Origin: Peromyscus leucopus
Taxonomy: Eukaryota > Chordata > Mammalia > Rodentia > Cricetidae
Reading direction: 5' to 3'
Length of the DNA stretch: 64,000 bases
Assembly: GCF_004664715.2 (NCBI RefSeq)
Contig: NC_051073.1
Coordinates: 59,375,879-59,439,878 of the forward strand
Of this stretch, positions 22,336 to 33,701 are shown piece after piece. Every line of letters begins with the position of its first letter. Position 1 is the first letter of the stretch. The translations under genes were made by a program, and so were the position numbers. Below the pieces are notes generated by a model that did not search any database, had not been told where the DNA came from, and saw only the letters and a program-made list of their open reading frames with translations.

Positions 22336-23313
22336 ATTAATATAATAGTTAATGCAAAAATGTGGCATTTGTATTTAGTAAAGGATAAACTTGCTTTCCT
22401 TTTTAAATAAAGGCATTGCCCTTCTAGAGGCTGATTCATCTTTTCCTCAGGAGTCCTGAACAGACTTTCGCTGTATGTGTAAGAAGTGAATTAAGACTTT
22501 CAGGACCCAGAGACAGCACTGAGTTCTACATTCCTAGATGCTAAGCGCTCTGTTGATGTCCCAGAGACATTGTCTGTTGAGTGACAGATAAGCTGGGCAT
22601 GAGAACACATGGTTACTTCCTCAGTTTACTCAGATTTGAACAGAGTCAGACAATAACACAGGGGAAATGTTCAGGTGAGACTTTGAGTATTATCTCCTTG
22701 GGGACAAGGAGAACCAGAAATGACCCAGCTCCAGCAGGCTGACGCAGCCGGAGAGCCCACCCCTTGGGTCAGCCGTAAACCTCTACCCATGACCTTGGCT
22801 TCCTGTAGAGTGGGTGAGAACCCTCTCCATTCCAGAAGAAGGCATTTTCATTCTACTCTATAAGTATTTCTATAGAATCAGGAACGATGGGCCAACAAAG
22901 ACAGCCATGTGAAAAGAGGAAGTGAGATTCACGGACATATTTACCAGGATTTGGGATACCTTATCACTATAAAGCAACCATGTGTGAACACACATTGATT
23001 TTTGTGCCACTCCCTTTTATAGGCTGATAATCTCTAGAGCAGTAATATTTAAGGGGGACTTTGGAAGGTGACTGTGCCATGAAGAAAGAGCCCTCATGAA
23101 GAAGATTCTGTGTCCTCACAAAGGCAAGCTTAGAGAAACCCCTTGCTCCTCCCACTGTGAAGACAGAGTGAGAAGCTGGTCATCTATGAACAGGAAGCAG
23201 GAAGCAGGCTGTCATCAGATTGCTGGAACCTTGCTCTTGGGAGTCCTAGGCTCCAGAAGGGTGAAGGATACACTTCTGTTGTTTGCAAGCCATATTGTTT
23301 ATGATATTTTGTT
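22336..23313. other. Unassigned sequence
   Basis: I see no assignable gene or repeat in this stretch. Confidence 0.4.
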
Positions 23314-23547
23314 ACGGTATTTCTTTTTTTTTTTCTTTTCTTTCTTTTTTTTTCTTTTCTTTCTTTTTTTTCTTTTTTTTTCTTTTTTGGTTTTTCGAGA
23401 CAGGGTTTCTCTGTGTAGCTTTGCGCCTCTCCTGGAACTCACTTGGTAGTCCAGGCTGGCCTCGAACTCACAGAGATCAGCCTGGCTCTGCTTCCCAAGT
23501 GCTGGGATTAAAGACATGCACCACCACCGCCCAGCAAACGGTATTTC
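23314..23547 (-). mobile_element. B1 SINE with exact 10-bp TSD
   Basis: TSD ACGGTATTTC lies at 23314-23323 and 23538-23547. The body is antisense B1 (TTTTTCGAGACAGGGTTTC, GGCCTCGAACTCACAGAGATC, GGGATTAAAGACATGCACC) with a long T/C-rich poly(A)-equivalent tract of about 65 bp. Confidence 0.95.
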
Positions 23548-23744
23548 AAATGGACTATGAAACATCAACAGGGAACAGGGAGTTCCAAGTATGAGAAAGG
23601 AACCTGTAGAGCTTATAAAATGCAAAGCTTATAGTTTTTAGTAGTAGGTGGGCACAGGCAACAGTAGGGAGTGAATTAAAAGAACAGAAAAATGTCTAAA
23701 GAAAAACCTGGGAAATATACATGAAATTTAAAAGAAAATTAAGA

Positions 23745-23955
23745 GGGTCAGCCAGAGGGCTCAGTGGTAGAGACACATGCAGCCAAGCCTGATGATTTGA
23801 GTGTGATCACCAGAACCCACATGATGGAAAGAGAGAGCCAACTTCCACAAGTTGTCCTCTGATCTCCACACTTTTCATGTAGGGACACAGGGACACACAT
23901 ACCACCACCACCACCACCACCACCACCACCACCACCACCAGATAAATATTTAAAA
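23745..23955 (+). mobile_element. B4-like SINE with (CCA)n
   Basis: AGAGGGCTCAGTGGTAGAGA, GCAGCCAAGCCTGATGATTTG, ACCCACATGATGGAAAGAGA and CACAAGTTGTCCTCTGATC match the B4 layout. The usual (CA)n tail is replaced by about 13 CCA units (23900-23940). Confidence 0.8.
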
Positions 23956-24900
23956 ATTATAAAGAAGGTTAACATGGGAAGTTAAGGATTTAAACTGTTT
24001 TAGTAGAAAGAGAACTAATATCTAAGAGACGCTGGAAATTGCTTTCTGAGAATGGAAAAGAGACACCATATATGAACTCAAGAAGGTCAGTGTACTGTGT
24101 GCATCATAAACAAAGAGAAATCTACACAGAGATACACAATAGTGAAAAGGTTAGCACTCCAAAGACAAAGACAAAGAAAAGATTTGAAAAGAAGCCAGAG
24201 AGAAAAAGTAAGTTTGTTTTTAAAAAAAGCAATAATATGTCAGTTGATTCCAGGTATCATGGCAAGCTAAAGGACAGTGGAATATTTTGAATATGGGGGA
24301 AATATTTGCAAACATGAAATTTTCTTATCTACAATAAAATAGGGGGGGGGGGTCCCATACCTGACCTTCATTAGCCAAAATTACTCTGCATATGCTCCAG
24401 ATAGAAGTGATGTCAGAGAGGAGTCTACAGTGCAGAAAGAAACAGGGAGGTGGAAACTGCTAATATGTGGCCAAGTCCAAAGGCATGGATGTGTTCAAAC
24501 TGAAACATATGGTAAAAGAATATGAAAGTTTGTGCCGTGTGTTTTATAAAAAGACACAGTAATAAAGTTTAACTTCACATATGCTAATGTGTACAGCAGC
24601 CTTTAATAGAGACAGCATATTTTACTTTACCTATAATTGAGGACAAATCTGGAATGCTTAAAAGCAATCCTGAAGAAGGCAAGAAGGAAGCAAAAAATTC
24701 ATATACAACATGTGGGATCAATGAACAATAAATAAAATGATAGCTTTAAACAGAAATATCCTAGTAATTATAATGATATAGTAAATTGATCATCAGAGTT
24801 ATAAAAACTAAGAATAAGTTGTTTGACACATCTAAAACATAAAGATACTGGTAAGTTAAAAGTAAAAGTCTAAAAAAAATAAGAAAGACATAGCATCCAA
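23956..24900. other. Unassigned AT-rich sequence
   Basis: A short G-run lies at 24342-24351. No gene or clear repeat was found; decayed L1 is possible. Confidence 0.4.
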
Positions 24901-24990
24901 ATGCTTTTTAATTAAAAATTTTCAAACAGTATTCTCCTCCCCCAACTCCTTTCAGATCCTCTCCACCTCTGTACCCCTCAACTTCAAAAA
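24901..24990 (-). mobile_element. Short antisense L1 3'-UTR fragment
   Basis: CTCCTCCCCCAACTCCTTTC and AGATCCTCTCCACCTC are characteristic of rodent L1 3' UTR in antisense. It abuts a plus-strand L1. Confidence 0.5.
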
Positions 24991-26112
24991 GCTAAAAATA
25001 AATTTATCATACCATCTAGCTGTACCATTCCTGGTCATATGCCCAAGGGACTCGACATCCTACTCCACAGATAGTTGCCCGGTCACGTGCATTCCCACTG
25101 TATTCATCAGAGCCACCACCTAAGGCCCATTAACTGACAAGTGGATAATAAAAATGTGGTCTGTGTGCCCTATGGAACACTCTTTAGTTGTCAGGAAAAA
25201 TGAAATCATGGGATTTTCAGGTAAATCGATGGAACTAGAAAATATCATATTGTGTGAGGCAATCCAGCTGCAGAAAAACAAACATCTCTACCCTGAGGAC
25301 TAGCTTTCATGGCACCATGGAGTGCCATGCAAATTTCCAAGGGAGGGAAGCAACCAATACTTATACTCAGTTATGACATCTATGAACTGAAAGGACCAGC
25401 CCAGCACAGCATCCCTAAGGTTGTCATAGTGGCAGACACATCTTGGTTGTACCCAACAGCTCTCTAATTGGACTTAACACTTGCTTAACAAGAGGGAAAT
25501 CATATCTGGTACCAGAAAATCTAGCCAACTATTCAGGACTAGTGAAATCATGGATGTCAGACAAGAACATACAACCACTACTTTACTAAAACAGCCTAAT
25601 TCCTCTTTACATTCCAAATATGTATTCTTATCCCCACAGATAAGAATCTGTCTCACCCCTCATCAAAGAAATGTCTCCCTGCCACAGACAGACCATTAAG
25701 AGAAAACCACAACTGATCCAAAGGAAGGAAATAAGTGAGCTTGTGGTGCTCAGCCCCAACTGATTCATCTGTGACACAATCCCTGTAGCTAAGGCTCAGG
25801 GGTCATAGTGGAAGAGGGGATGGAAAAACTGTAACAACCAGAGGAACAGGAAGCCTGCTATGAGATTGTATTTCTTAGAAATGACAGGGAACGTTTCCCC
25901 ATGATACCTCAACAATATGGCTGCCGAAATAAGACCTGAGTAAGTACAACACCAATAGACATGCAAACATGGAAAGAGGAAATCTCATGGGGCCCCACCC
26001 TAGGAAAAGAGCTGCATGGAACTAAGGAATATTGAGGGTGGGAGAAACAGTCTTCCCCAGGCAAGAGCTCTTAAATTTGTGCACCCACTATCAAATGGCC
26101 AGCCCTGAAATC

Positions 26113-26166
<54 letters not shown>

Positions 26167-26345
26167 CATATGAACTGAGCAGGTTATATTTATATCTTTA
26201 GGAATGAGTGTGTGTGTATGTGTGTGTAACAACAATTAAAGAAACAGAGGCCCTGGGTTTGACAAAGAGCAAAGGGGTAGGGTATAGGCGAAGGCTGTAG
26301 GAAGAAAAAGGAAGGGAGAAATGATGTAATTATATTTTAATTAAA
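24991..26345 (+). mobile_element. Old L1, ORF2 3' end and 3' UTR (Lx-type)
   Basis: ACCATTCCTGGTCATATGCC, GACTCGACATCCTACTCCAC and GATGGAACTAGAAAATATCAT are ORF2 C-terminal coding motifs. The long 3' UTR follows (GAGGACTAGCTTTCATGGCA) and ends in AATGATGTAATTATATTTTAA. The frame is heavily mutated. A (TG)n tract lies in the UTR. Confidence 0.75.
26117..26163 (+). repeat. (TG)n microsatellite in L1 3' UTR
   Basis: About 23 TG units. A shorter TG tract follows near 26206-26227. Confidence 0.95.
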
Positions 26346-26458
26346 AATACTGCTTAATAAAGAAACTTCTCCTAGTAAAGGATAGAATAACAATACCCAA
26401 ACCCGATAATAATGCAGATATCTACTGATATAATTACTGTATGGCACAGTGGACACTT

Positions 26459-29400
26459 GGAAAACACAATTATCTTTCTTTTTTTTAATTTTATTTTGTT
26501 TTACAATACTATTCATTTCTACATAACAGCCACAGATTCCCTTGTTCTCTCCCTTCCTGCCCCCCTCTCCTTCCACCCAGCCCACCCCCATTTCCACCTC
26601 CTCCAGATCAAGGCCTCCCCCGAGGACTGAGATCGACCTGGTAGACTCAGTCCAGGCAGGTCCAGTCCCCTCCTCCCAGATTGAGCCAAGCATCCCTGCA
26701 TAAGTCCCAGGTTTCAAACAGCCAACTCATGCAACGAGCCCAGGACCTGGTACCACTGCCTAGATGCCTCCCAAACAGATCAAGCCAATCAACTGTCCCA
26801 CCTATTCAGAGGGCCTGATCCAGTTGGGGGCCCCTCAGCCTTTGGTTCATAGTTCATGTGTTTCCATTCGTTTGGCTATTCGTCCAACCTTGGTTTCACC
26901 AATTCTCGCTCATATAAACCCTCCTCTTTCTCGATAATTAGACTCCCAGCGCTCCACCCAGGGCCTAGCCGTGGACGTCTGCATCCAGATTCCTCAGTCC
27001 TTGGATGGGGTTTCTGGCACAACTATTAGGGTGTTTGGCCATCCCATCACCAGAGTAGGTCAGTCCTGGCTGTCTCTCGGCCATTGCCAGCAGTCTTTTG
27101 TGGGGGTGTCTTTGTGGATTTCTGTGTGCCTCTTTAGTACTTTGTTTCTTCCTTTTCTCATGTGGTCTTCATTTACCATGGTCTCCTATTCCTTGTTCTC
27201 CCTCTCTGTTCTTGATCCAGCTGGGATCTCCTGCTCTCTTTCCCTCGACCCTCGCCCTTCATTGCTCCCACTCATGTCCATGCTGTTCATGTAGATCTCA
27301 TCCATTTCTCTATCATTGAGTGATCCCCGTGTCTTTCTTGGGGTCCTATTTTCCAGTTAGCCTCACTGGTGATATGAGTAGCAGTCCAGTCATCCTTGTT
27401 CCACATCTAGTATCCTCCTATGAGTGAGTACATACCATATTTGTCTTTCTGAGTCTGGGTTACCTCACTCAGGATGATTTTTTTCTAGATCCATCCATTT
27501 GCCTGCACACCTCGTGATGTCATTGTTTTTCTCTGCTGAGTAGTATTCCATTGTGTGTATGTGCCACAATTTATTTATTCATTCTTCAGTAGAAGGGCAT
27601 CTAGGTTGTTTCCAGGTTTTGGCTATTACAAACAATGCTGATATGAACATAGCTGAGCAAGTGCTCTTGTGGTATGATTGAGCATTTCTTGGGTATATGC
27701 CCAAGAGTGGTATAGCTGGATCTTGGGGGAGATTGATTCCCAATTTTCTAAGAAAGCACCATATTGATTTCCAAAGTGGTTGTACAAGCTTGCATTCCCA
27801 CCAGCAGTGGAGGAGAGTTCCCCTAGTTCCACATCCTCTCCAGCATAAGGTGTCTTCAGTGTTTTTGATCTTAGCCATTCTGACAGGCATAAGGTGGTAT
27901 CTCAGAGTTGTTTTGATTTGCATTTCCCTGATGATTAGGGATGTTGAGCAATTCCTTAAATGTCTTTCAGCCATTTGAGTTTCCTCTGTTGAGAATTCTC
28001 TGTTTAGTTCTATAGCCCATTTCTTAATTGGACTGTTGGTCGTTTTGATGTCTAATTTCTTGAGTTCCTTATATATTCTGGATATCAGTCCTCTGTCAGA
28101 TGTGGGGTTGGTGAAGATCTTTTCCCATTCTGTAGGCTGTCGCTTTGCCTTGTTGACCATGTCCTTTGCTCTACAAAAGCTTCTCAGTTTCAAGAGGTCC
28201 CATTGATTGATTATTTCTCTCAGTGTCTGTGCTACTGGTGTTATATTTAGGAAGTGATCTCCTATGCCAATGCATTCAAGACTACTTCCTACTTTCTCTT
28301 CTAGCAGGTTCAGAGTAGCTGGTTTTATGTTGAGGTTCTTGATCCACTTTGACTTAAGTTTTGTGCACGGTGACAGGTATGGATCTATTTGCAGCCGTCT
28401 ACATGTTGATATCCAGTTATGCCAGCACCATTTGTTGAAGATGCTTTCTTTTTTCCATTGTACATGTTTGGCTTCTTTGTCAAAAATTATATGTTCATAG
28501 GTGTGTGGGTTAATGTCAGGGTCTTCAATTCGATTCCATTGGTCCACATGTTGGTTTTTATGCCAATACCAAGCTTTTTTTTTTATTACTGTAGCTCTAT
28601 AGTAGAGCTTGAAGTCAGGGATTGTGATGCCTCCAGAGTTTGTTTTATTATACAGGATTCTTTTGGCTATCCTGGGTTTTTTGTTTTTCCATATGAAATT
28701 GAGTATTAGTCTTTCCAGAATTGTGTTGATATTTTGATGGGGATTGCATTGAATCTGTAGATTGCTTTTGGTAAAATTGCCATTTTTACTATGTTGGTCC
28801 CGCCTATCCATGAGCATGGGAGATCTTTCCATTTTCTGACATCTTCTTCAATTTCTTTTTTCAGGGACTTAAAGTTCTTGTCATATAGGTCCTTCACTTG
28901 CTTGCTTAGTGTTACCCTAAGGTATTTTTATGTCATTTGTGGCTATTGTAAAGGGTGATGTATCTCTGATTTCCTTCTCAGCTTCTTTGTCCATTGTATA
29001 TAGGAGGGCTACATTAATAGTGGGAGATCTCAACACTCCACTTTCACCACTGGACAGATCTCCCAAATCGAAACTTAACAGAGAAATAAAGGACTTGACT
29101 GATGTCATGACCCAATTGGACCTAATAGATATCTACAGAACATTCCATCCTAACAAAAAAGAATATACCTTCTTCTCAGCACCCCATGGAACTTCCTCTA
29201 AAATCGACCACATACTTGGCCACAAAGCAAATCTCAACAGATACAAAACAATTGGAATAACCTTCTGTGTTCTATCAGACCACCATGGTTTAAAGTTAGA
29301 TTTCAACAACAACAAAAACTACAGAAAGCCTACAATCTCATGGAAGCTGAATAATGCTCAACTGAATCACCAATGGGTTAAGGAAGAAATAAAGAAAGAA

Positions 29401-29533
29401 ATTAAAGACTTCCTAGAGATCAACGAAAATGAAGACACCACATACCCAAACTTATGGGACACTATGAAAGCAGTGCTAAGAGGGAAATTCATAGCACTAA
29501 ATGCCCACATAAAGAAGTTGGGAAAACACAATT
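26459..29533 (-). mobile_element. 5'-inverted (twin-primed) L1, ~3.05 kb, 13-bp TSD
   Basis: The exact TSD GGAAAACACAATT lies at 26459-26471 and 29521-29533. From 26472 to about 29010 the sequence is minus-strand L1: a T-rich tail, the 3' UTR and the ORF2 3' half. At about 29010-29013 the orientation switches, and 29011-29520 is plus-strand ORF2 from the endonuclease region. Two separated ORF2 segments in opposite orientation between one TSD pair is diagnostic of twin priming. It belongs to the same young family as the 7.1-kb L1 and cannot be autonomous. Confidence 0.95.
27579..28832 (-). pseudogene. L1 ORF2 C-terminal half (inserted element, main segment)
   Basis: A 417-codon open stretch encodes the region after the reverse transcriptase core. 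It carries FIWKNKKPRIAKRILYN at about residues 45-61, the GGITIPDFKLYYRA motif, ILREIINQW-like and FCRAKDMVNKAKRQPTEWEK stretches, and the C-x3-C-x7-H-x4-C signature at about residues 330-347. The frame stays open, which indicates a fairly young insertion. It ends before the normal C-terminus through a stop or frameshift near 27579, and the continuation (YYSAEKNNDI-type sequence) is in another frame. The catalytic YADD region is absent because the element is 5' rearranged. Confidence 0.93.
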
Positions 29534-29541
29534 TTCAATGA
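28930..29541 (+). pseudogene. L1 ORF2 endonuclease-domain fragment (inverted 5' segment)
   Basis: Residues from about position 28 onward match the end of the L1 endonuclease domain: [49 protein letters not shown] and the [13 protein letters not shown] motif with the conserved S-D-H-H, then the linker [10 protein letters not shown] and [17 protein letters not shown]. The first ~27 codons are antisense L1 read through the inversion junction, so the start codon is not a true L1 start. The frame runs past the element into flanking TSD. Confidence 0.93.
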
Positions 29542-29850
29542 CTGTAGTGCTCACTTCTTTTCAAGACCCTAAGAAATATACTAAAACTTTTCATCATCTA
29601 TTGAACTGCAAAGAAGTCAGAACAGAACCAAAGACTGGAATTCATGCAAATCATGCCTTCTGACCACAGTGAAGTTAAGCTGGGCCTTGGAAAACTAGAG
29701 ACAACATGTCTGAAATCTCTAAATGTTTACATATACAAAATACAGTGCTAAAGATCCCATGGGTAAGTTAGGAACTCACAAGGGAATTAGAAACTAGTTT
29801 CAAGTGAGTGACAGAGAAAATGGTGCACTATACACTTTTTGGGTACAGTT
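29534..29850 (+). mobile_element. Ancient L1 ORF2 fragment
   Basis: CTGACCACAGTGAAGTTAAG and CCCATGGGTAAGTTAGGAAC followed by GGGAATTAGAAACTAGTTTC resemble the endonuclease/linker part of old mammalian L1 in plus orientation. The twin-primed L1 inserted at its left edge. Confidence 0.5.
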
Positions 29851-29989
29851 GAGGTAGTTTTTTTCTGGGGGAGGCAGACGACAGCCTTAAGTAGAACAGT
29901 AAAGAATGTCTGGAAATAAATAGATTCCTCAATGTTAAGATGTTAGAGAATAATCACGTTAAAAAGAGAAGTGGAAGGAAAGAGAGGTG

Positions 29990-31500
29990 GTACTAAGAGT
30001 GAGGCTGTTGCTGTGATGAACTTGACGATGAGGTTCTTAGGCCTTTGGAAAGGTTTTCTCGGGAAGGATTGTGTGGAAGAGTTTGGAACTTCAGTCTAGA
30101 AAAGGCTTAGCATGTTGTAAGCAGAGCTTCATAAATCATTCTGGTGGGGGTTGAGAAGACAAGAATTCAGAGAGGAAAATGCCTGAAATAGAAGTCTAAA
30201 TCCTTAGGTTTCAGAGAGGCCCATTGGCTTGGGTAACTCGAGCTATATTCTGCCTGTCTCCTAGGAACTCAAGTGGGCTAGTTAGTGTGGAAGAGGACTT
30301 ATCTAGACAGAATGACGCTAAGGTTGTGTCGTGGCTTCTGCTCATTGTTTTTGGTTTATAGTGAAAGGAGTAATATGAATTGATCAGAAAGAGGAAAAAT
30401 GTGCAATTTTTGGGTTGGCAGTAATGAGTTCAAAGTTTCAGATAATGCAGGAACTGAGAAAGAAGCTGCAATTTCTGCAGAAATTTCCCAGTGAAGGAAA
30501 CTGCACGCACTTTGCGCAGTTTGCGCTTTTTGCGCGGTTTGCTCTTTTTGCCGGTTTTGCGCGTTTTGCAGGGTTTGCATGGTTTGCGCAAAGCGTGCTG
30601 GGGTCATAGAAAAGGAACCTTGAGGGCAAGACCCCACCCATCAAAGTTTCTGTCTTGTTGAGCTGCGAATGTGTTCCAAAGGTCATAGTTTAAGGAGACA
30701 ATGTTGCCTGAGGGGCTCCCTCCAAAACCAGGCAAGAAACAAAACATAAACTTGGGAAATGTTTTCTGGGACCAGCACATGGAGACAGTATAATCCAAAG
30801 GAGTTGGACTACATCTCCTGGCAGCAGAACTTGGAAGCATTGTACTCATGATTTCATAGGCATGAAAGATTTAAGGATGAGGGTCTCATGGCAGTTTGTG
30901 CCAAGGTTCCTGAAGGCCACTGGGGCCAGGTAATGTGTGTCAGGTTCAGAGTCTCTATAAGGAGGCTCTGAGGGGATGTTTTGTAGAGTTGTGAAGATGA
31001 GGTTTAAGATTAAATAGAGAACCCAGGATGTCAGAGCTGCCAGGGACTCTGGACATCTGCTGCAGGAAGCTGTAGGCACGCAGAGGAGCCAGCCCAAGAC
31101 AGGGGTTATATGTGCAGCAGGAGACAGGGCTTGTGGGGCAGGGCTCCCCAGACGCTTTGGATTCCAGATGATCTCATCACAAGTCCCAGACCACAAACAT
31201 GGACCTGCAGGATTTGGTGTTTGTCCTGCTGGAGTTGTGTCTTGCTGTGTCCCTATTTTCCATTTTGGAATTGGGATTTTATTCCATGTCATGCCAGGGG
31301 TACATTGGATGTGTGTGTGGCTTCTTTTTTATTTTGCAATCTCATAGGAGATTGCAATTAAGAGTTTGCCTTGAGTCTCAGATGAGAATTGGACTTTGGA
31401 CTGTTAAACATTGCTGGAACTGTTAAAGACTGTGGGAACTTTTGAGTTGGGCAGAATAAATTTTTGCATTATGAGAGGGCCATTAGCCTGTGAAGACAAA
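29990..31500 (+). mobile_element. ERVL-MaLR internal region (MT/ORR1-type)
   Basis: Motifs in the expected order are GATTGTGTGGAAGAGTTTGG, AACTTCAGTCTAGAAAAGGC, TGTAAGCAGAGCTTCATAAA, CATTCTGGTGGGGGTTGAG, AAGACAAGAATTCAGAGAGG, then the minisatellite region, then GACTTTGGACTGTTAAACATTG before the LTR. This matches rodent MaLR internal sequence from memory. It encodes no intact protein; open frames at 30846-31292 and 31110-31361 are incidental. Confidence 0.6.
30511..30591 (+). repeat. Nine-unit, 9-bp minisatellite with invariant TTTGC core
   Basis: Nine tandem 9-mers fit exactly with no register slip. Every unit starts TTTGC; the last four bases are GCAG, GCTT, GCGG, TCTT, CGGT, GCGT, AGGG, ATGG and GCAA. 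Because 9 is a multiple of 3 the array is open in several frames, giving a Phe-Ala-x repeat on the plus strand. The last unit contains TTGCGCAA, the palindromic C/EBP consensus core. It lies inside the MaLR-like internal region. Confidence 0.97.
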
Positions 31501-31564
31501 GGATGGATGGTTATGGTTTAAAAGTGATGTATTTGAGCATGGAGTTGGCAAGAGATAGATTTGT

Positions 31565-31612
31565 GATAGTTAATATTGATTCTCAGCTTGCTAAGATCTA
31601 GCATCACCCAGG
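31565..31612 (+). mobile_element. MT-type MaLR LTR, 5' part (interrupted)
   Basis: GATAGTTAATATTGATTCTC and GATCTAGCATCACCCAGG match the start of MT-family LTRs. The rest of the LTR resumes at 32000 after a solo LTR insertion. Confidence 0.7.
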
Positions 31613-31999
31613 TGTAGCTAGAGTTTTCCTACCTTGCCTACAGTCAGGACAAATCTTTTTTACCCACCAGTCCCACAGCTGCTCAGAACCAACCAAGTAA
31701 ACACAGAGACTTATATTGCTTACAAACTGTATGGCCATGGCAGGCTTCTTACTAACTGTTCTTATAGCTTAAATCATCCATTTCCATAAATCTATGCCTT
31801 GCCACATAGCTTGTGGCTTACCAGCATCTTCACATGCTGCTTGTCCTGGTGGCGGCTGGCAGTGACTCCTTCCACCTTCCTGTTCTTTCTTTTCTCCTCT
31901 CTGTTAGTCCCGCCTATACTTCCTGCCTAGCCACTAGCCAATCAGTGTTTTATTTATTGACCAATCAGAGTAATTTGACATACAGACCATCCCACAGCA
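31613..31999 (-). mobile_element. ERV2-like solo LTR, family Y, with exact 6-bp TSD
   Basis: The TSD CCCAGG (31607-31612 and 32000-32005) flanks a TG...CA element of 387 bp. On the minus strand it begins TGCTGTGGGATGG, includes GATTGGTCAATAAATAAAAC, GGAAGTATAGGCGGGAC and AATATAAGTCTCTGTG, and ends CTAGCTACA. The 6-bp TSD fits class II (ERVK-like) integration. It is nested in an MT LTR. No internal retroviral sequence is present. Confidence 0.9.
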
Positions 32000-32338
32000 C
32001 CCAGGTGATAAAATTCTATGGATGACCACGAGGGAGTTTCTAAATCAAATCAATTGATCCATCCTAAATGGGTGGCACTGCCCCCCATTTGTTAGAGACT
32101 TGGACTGAATAAAGCAGAGAAAGCACGTGGATGACCAGGATCCATCACTCGCTGCTTCCTGATTACAGATGCAAAGCAACCAACCGCCTTGGGTTCCTAC
32201 TGCCACATCTACCTGTAATGATAGACTGTACCCTCAAACTATGAGCCTTCTCCCCCTCCCTCCCTCCTCTCCTCCCTCCTTCTGTTACCTTTGTGAGGTA
32301 TTTTGTCCCAGCGATGAGAAAGTAACCAATACAGAGAG
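32000..32338 (+). mobile_element. MT-type MaLR LTR, 3' part
   Basis: It continues the LTR begun at 31565: GGTGGCACTGCCCCCCATTTG, TTGGACTGAATAAAGCAGAG, CACTCGCTGCTTCCTGATTA, GACTGTACCCTCAAACTATG and the ending TATTTTGTCCCAGCGATGAG with AAAGTAACCAATACAG. This is the canonical rodent MT LTR 3' end. Confidence 0.8.
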
Positions 32339-33320
32339 AAATAATAAATACACAAGCAGAAATTAATGAAGTGGGAAACAGATACATAGTGTAGAGAGAA
32401 AGCAACAAAACCAAAGGATCATAATTTGAAAAGACCAATAAATTGAGAAAGTTTTGCTGGGATTAAGGGCATTTGAGACAGAGAGATTAAGGAGAGAGGA
32501 AAGAAAGGTAAAAATAACTAATACCGTGTATAAAAGGGAGCTATTACTACAGATCTTGCCTGTATTAAATTAAGAGGATTGTGTGAACAATTTTATGCCA
32601 ATATACCTGAAAATAGAAATATTCCTAGAAAAACACAACAACTAAAATTATTCAAAAAGAAAAAAAAACTTGAATAGTCTTATGCTACTAAAGAAATTTA
32701 ATCAACATTCAAAAACTCTCCTAACAAGAAAACCCTATGTGGAGGCAGCTTCATCAGGAGTCTAACAACTAGTCAGTGCAGAATCCAGAGTGACTCCAAG
32801 TCTTCCTGAAAGTGCAAAGACATGTCAATGTCCATAACTCACTACCAGAAGCAAATGCATTGTTGATATAAAAACTGGACCAATACAGAACAGAGGAAAG
32901 GAAATTATCTCTCCTTGAAATGGATGCAAAAATATGAAACCAAGTCCAAAAACATAGAAAAAGGGTAAATACCAAGTTTACTTTCACAAAGTTGAAGAAC
33001 TTCAGGAACTCAGTATGATTTATCACATTTTCAGAATAACATAAAAGTCATATTTAAAAATACAGAAAACATGTTCACATTTAATATGAATTCATAATAA
33101 TGACATAAAACTCTTGAATTAGGAATAGAATGAACTGAATATGATAAATACCATCTGTAAGGACCCCTACCTCATGCATGATGGCATTTGAACATGAGAA
33201 GCATTTCTTTTGAAAGCAAAGAGAAGCCAATGCCCTGTATTTTCTAGTCAGCACAGTAGTGGAAATTCTAGGAAATGGAGTAAGTAAGGATTAGAAAAGA
33301 AGAAAGAAAGCTGTCACTCA
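32339..33320 (+). mobile_element. Ancient L1 ORF2 fragment
   Basis: GCAGAAATTAATGAAGTGGG, AAAAGACCAATAAATTGAGA, TTTATGCCAATATACCTGA and TTCCTAGAAAAACACAAC follow the coding order of mammalian L1 ORF2 just before and within the reverse transcriptase. Many stops and indels are present. Confidence 0.7.
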
Positions 33321-33356
33321 CTGTCTTCTATGACATGTGCACATATGCACAGAACA

Positions 33357-33399
33357 CACAGACACACACAGACACACACACACACACACACACACACAT
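33357..33399 (+). repeat. (AC)n with GACACACA units
   Basis: A GACACACA-type start leads into AC dinucleotides. Confidence 0.93.
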
Positions 33400-33701
33400 C
33401 TCACACAAGTAAATAAAATAAAATAAAACAAAACACAAATTCAATACAACAATCATTAAACCAGGAGCAGAACTCTCTTAGTATAGGGGCCATTGGCCAC
33501 TGTGTTAGATGGTTTTACAAGGGTAAGATGTAGATGCATACAGTGTGAAGAAACTACTCAATGTATCTCACGCCATCATCTTTAGTCTATGAAGATGTGG
33601 GAAAATGTATGGTCTGACTCAGTTTATATAGGACTGGAAACTGGGCACATTAAACTACTGTTTAGGGTAGGTGCACAAGCTGTAAAATAAAATCAAACAA
33701 G

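Noticed and set aside
30511..30591. CRISPR-like array
   Set aside because: Units are contiguous 9-mers with no spacers, in a mammalian genome.
30415..30609. Small protein with Phe-Ala-x repeats
   Set aside because: The repeat follows directly from the 9-bp minisatellite, and comparable frames are open on the other strand. There is no start context or flanking gene structure.
31613..31999. Possible full-length endogenous retrovirus
   Set aside because: Only a solo LTR is present; no gag, pol or env sequence lies between or beside LTRs in this window.
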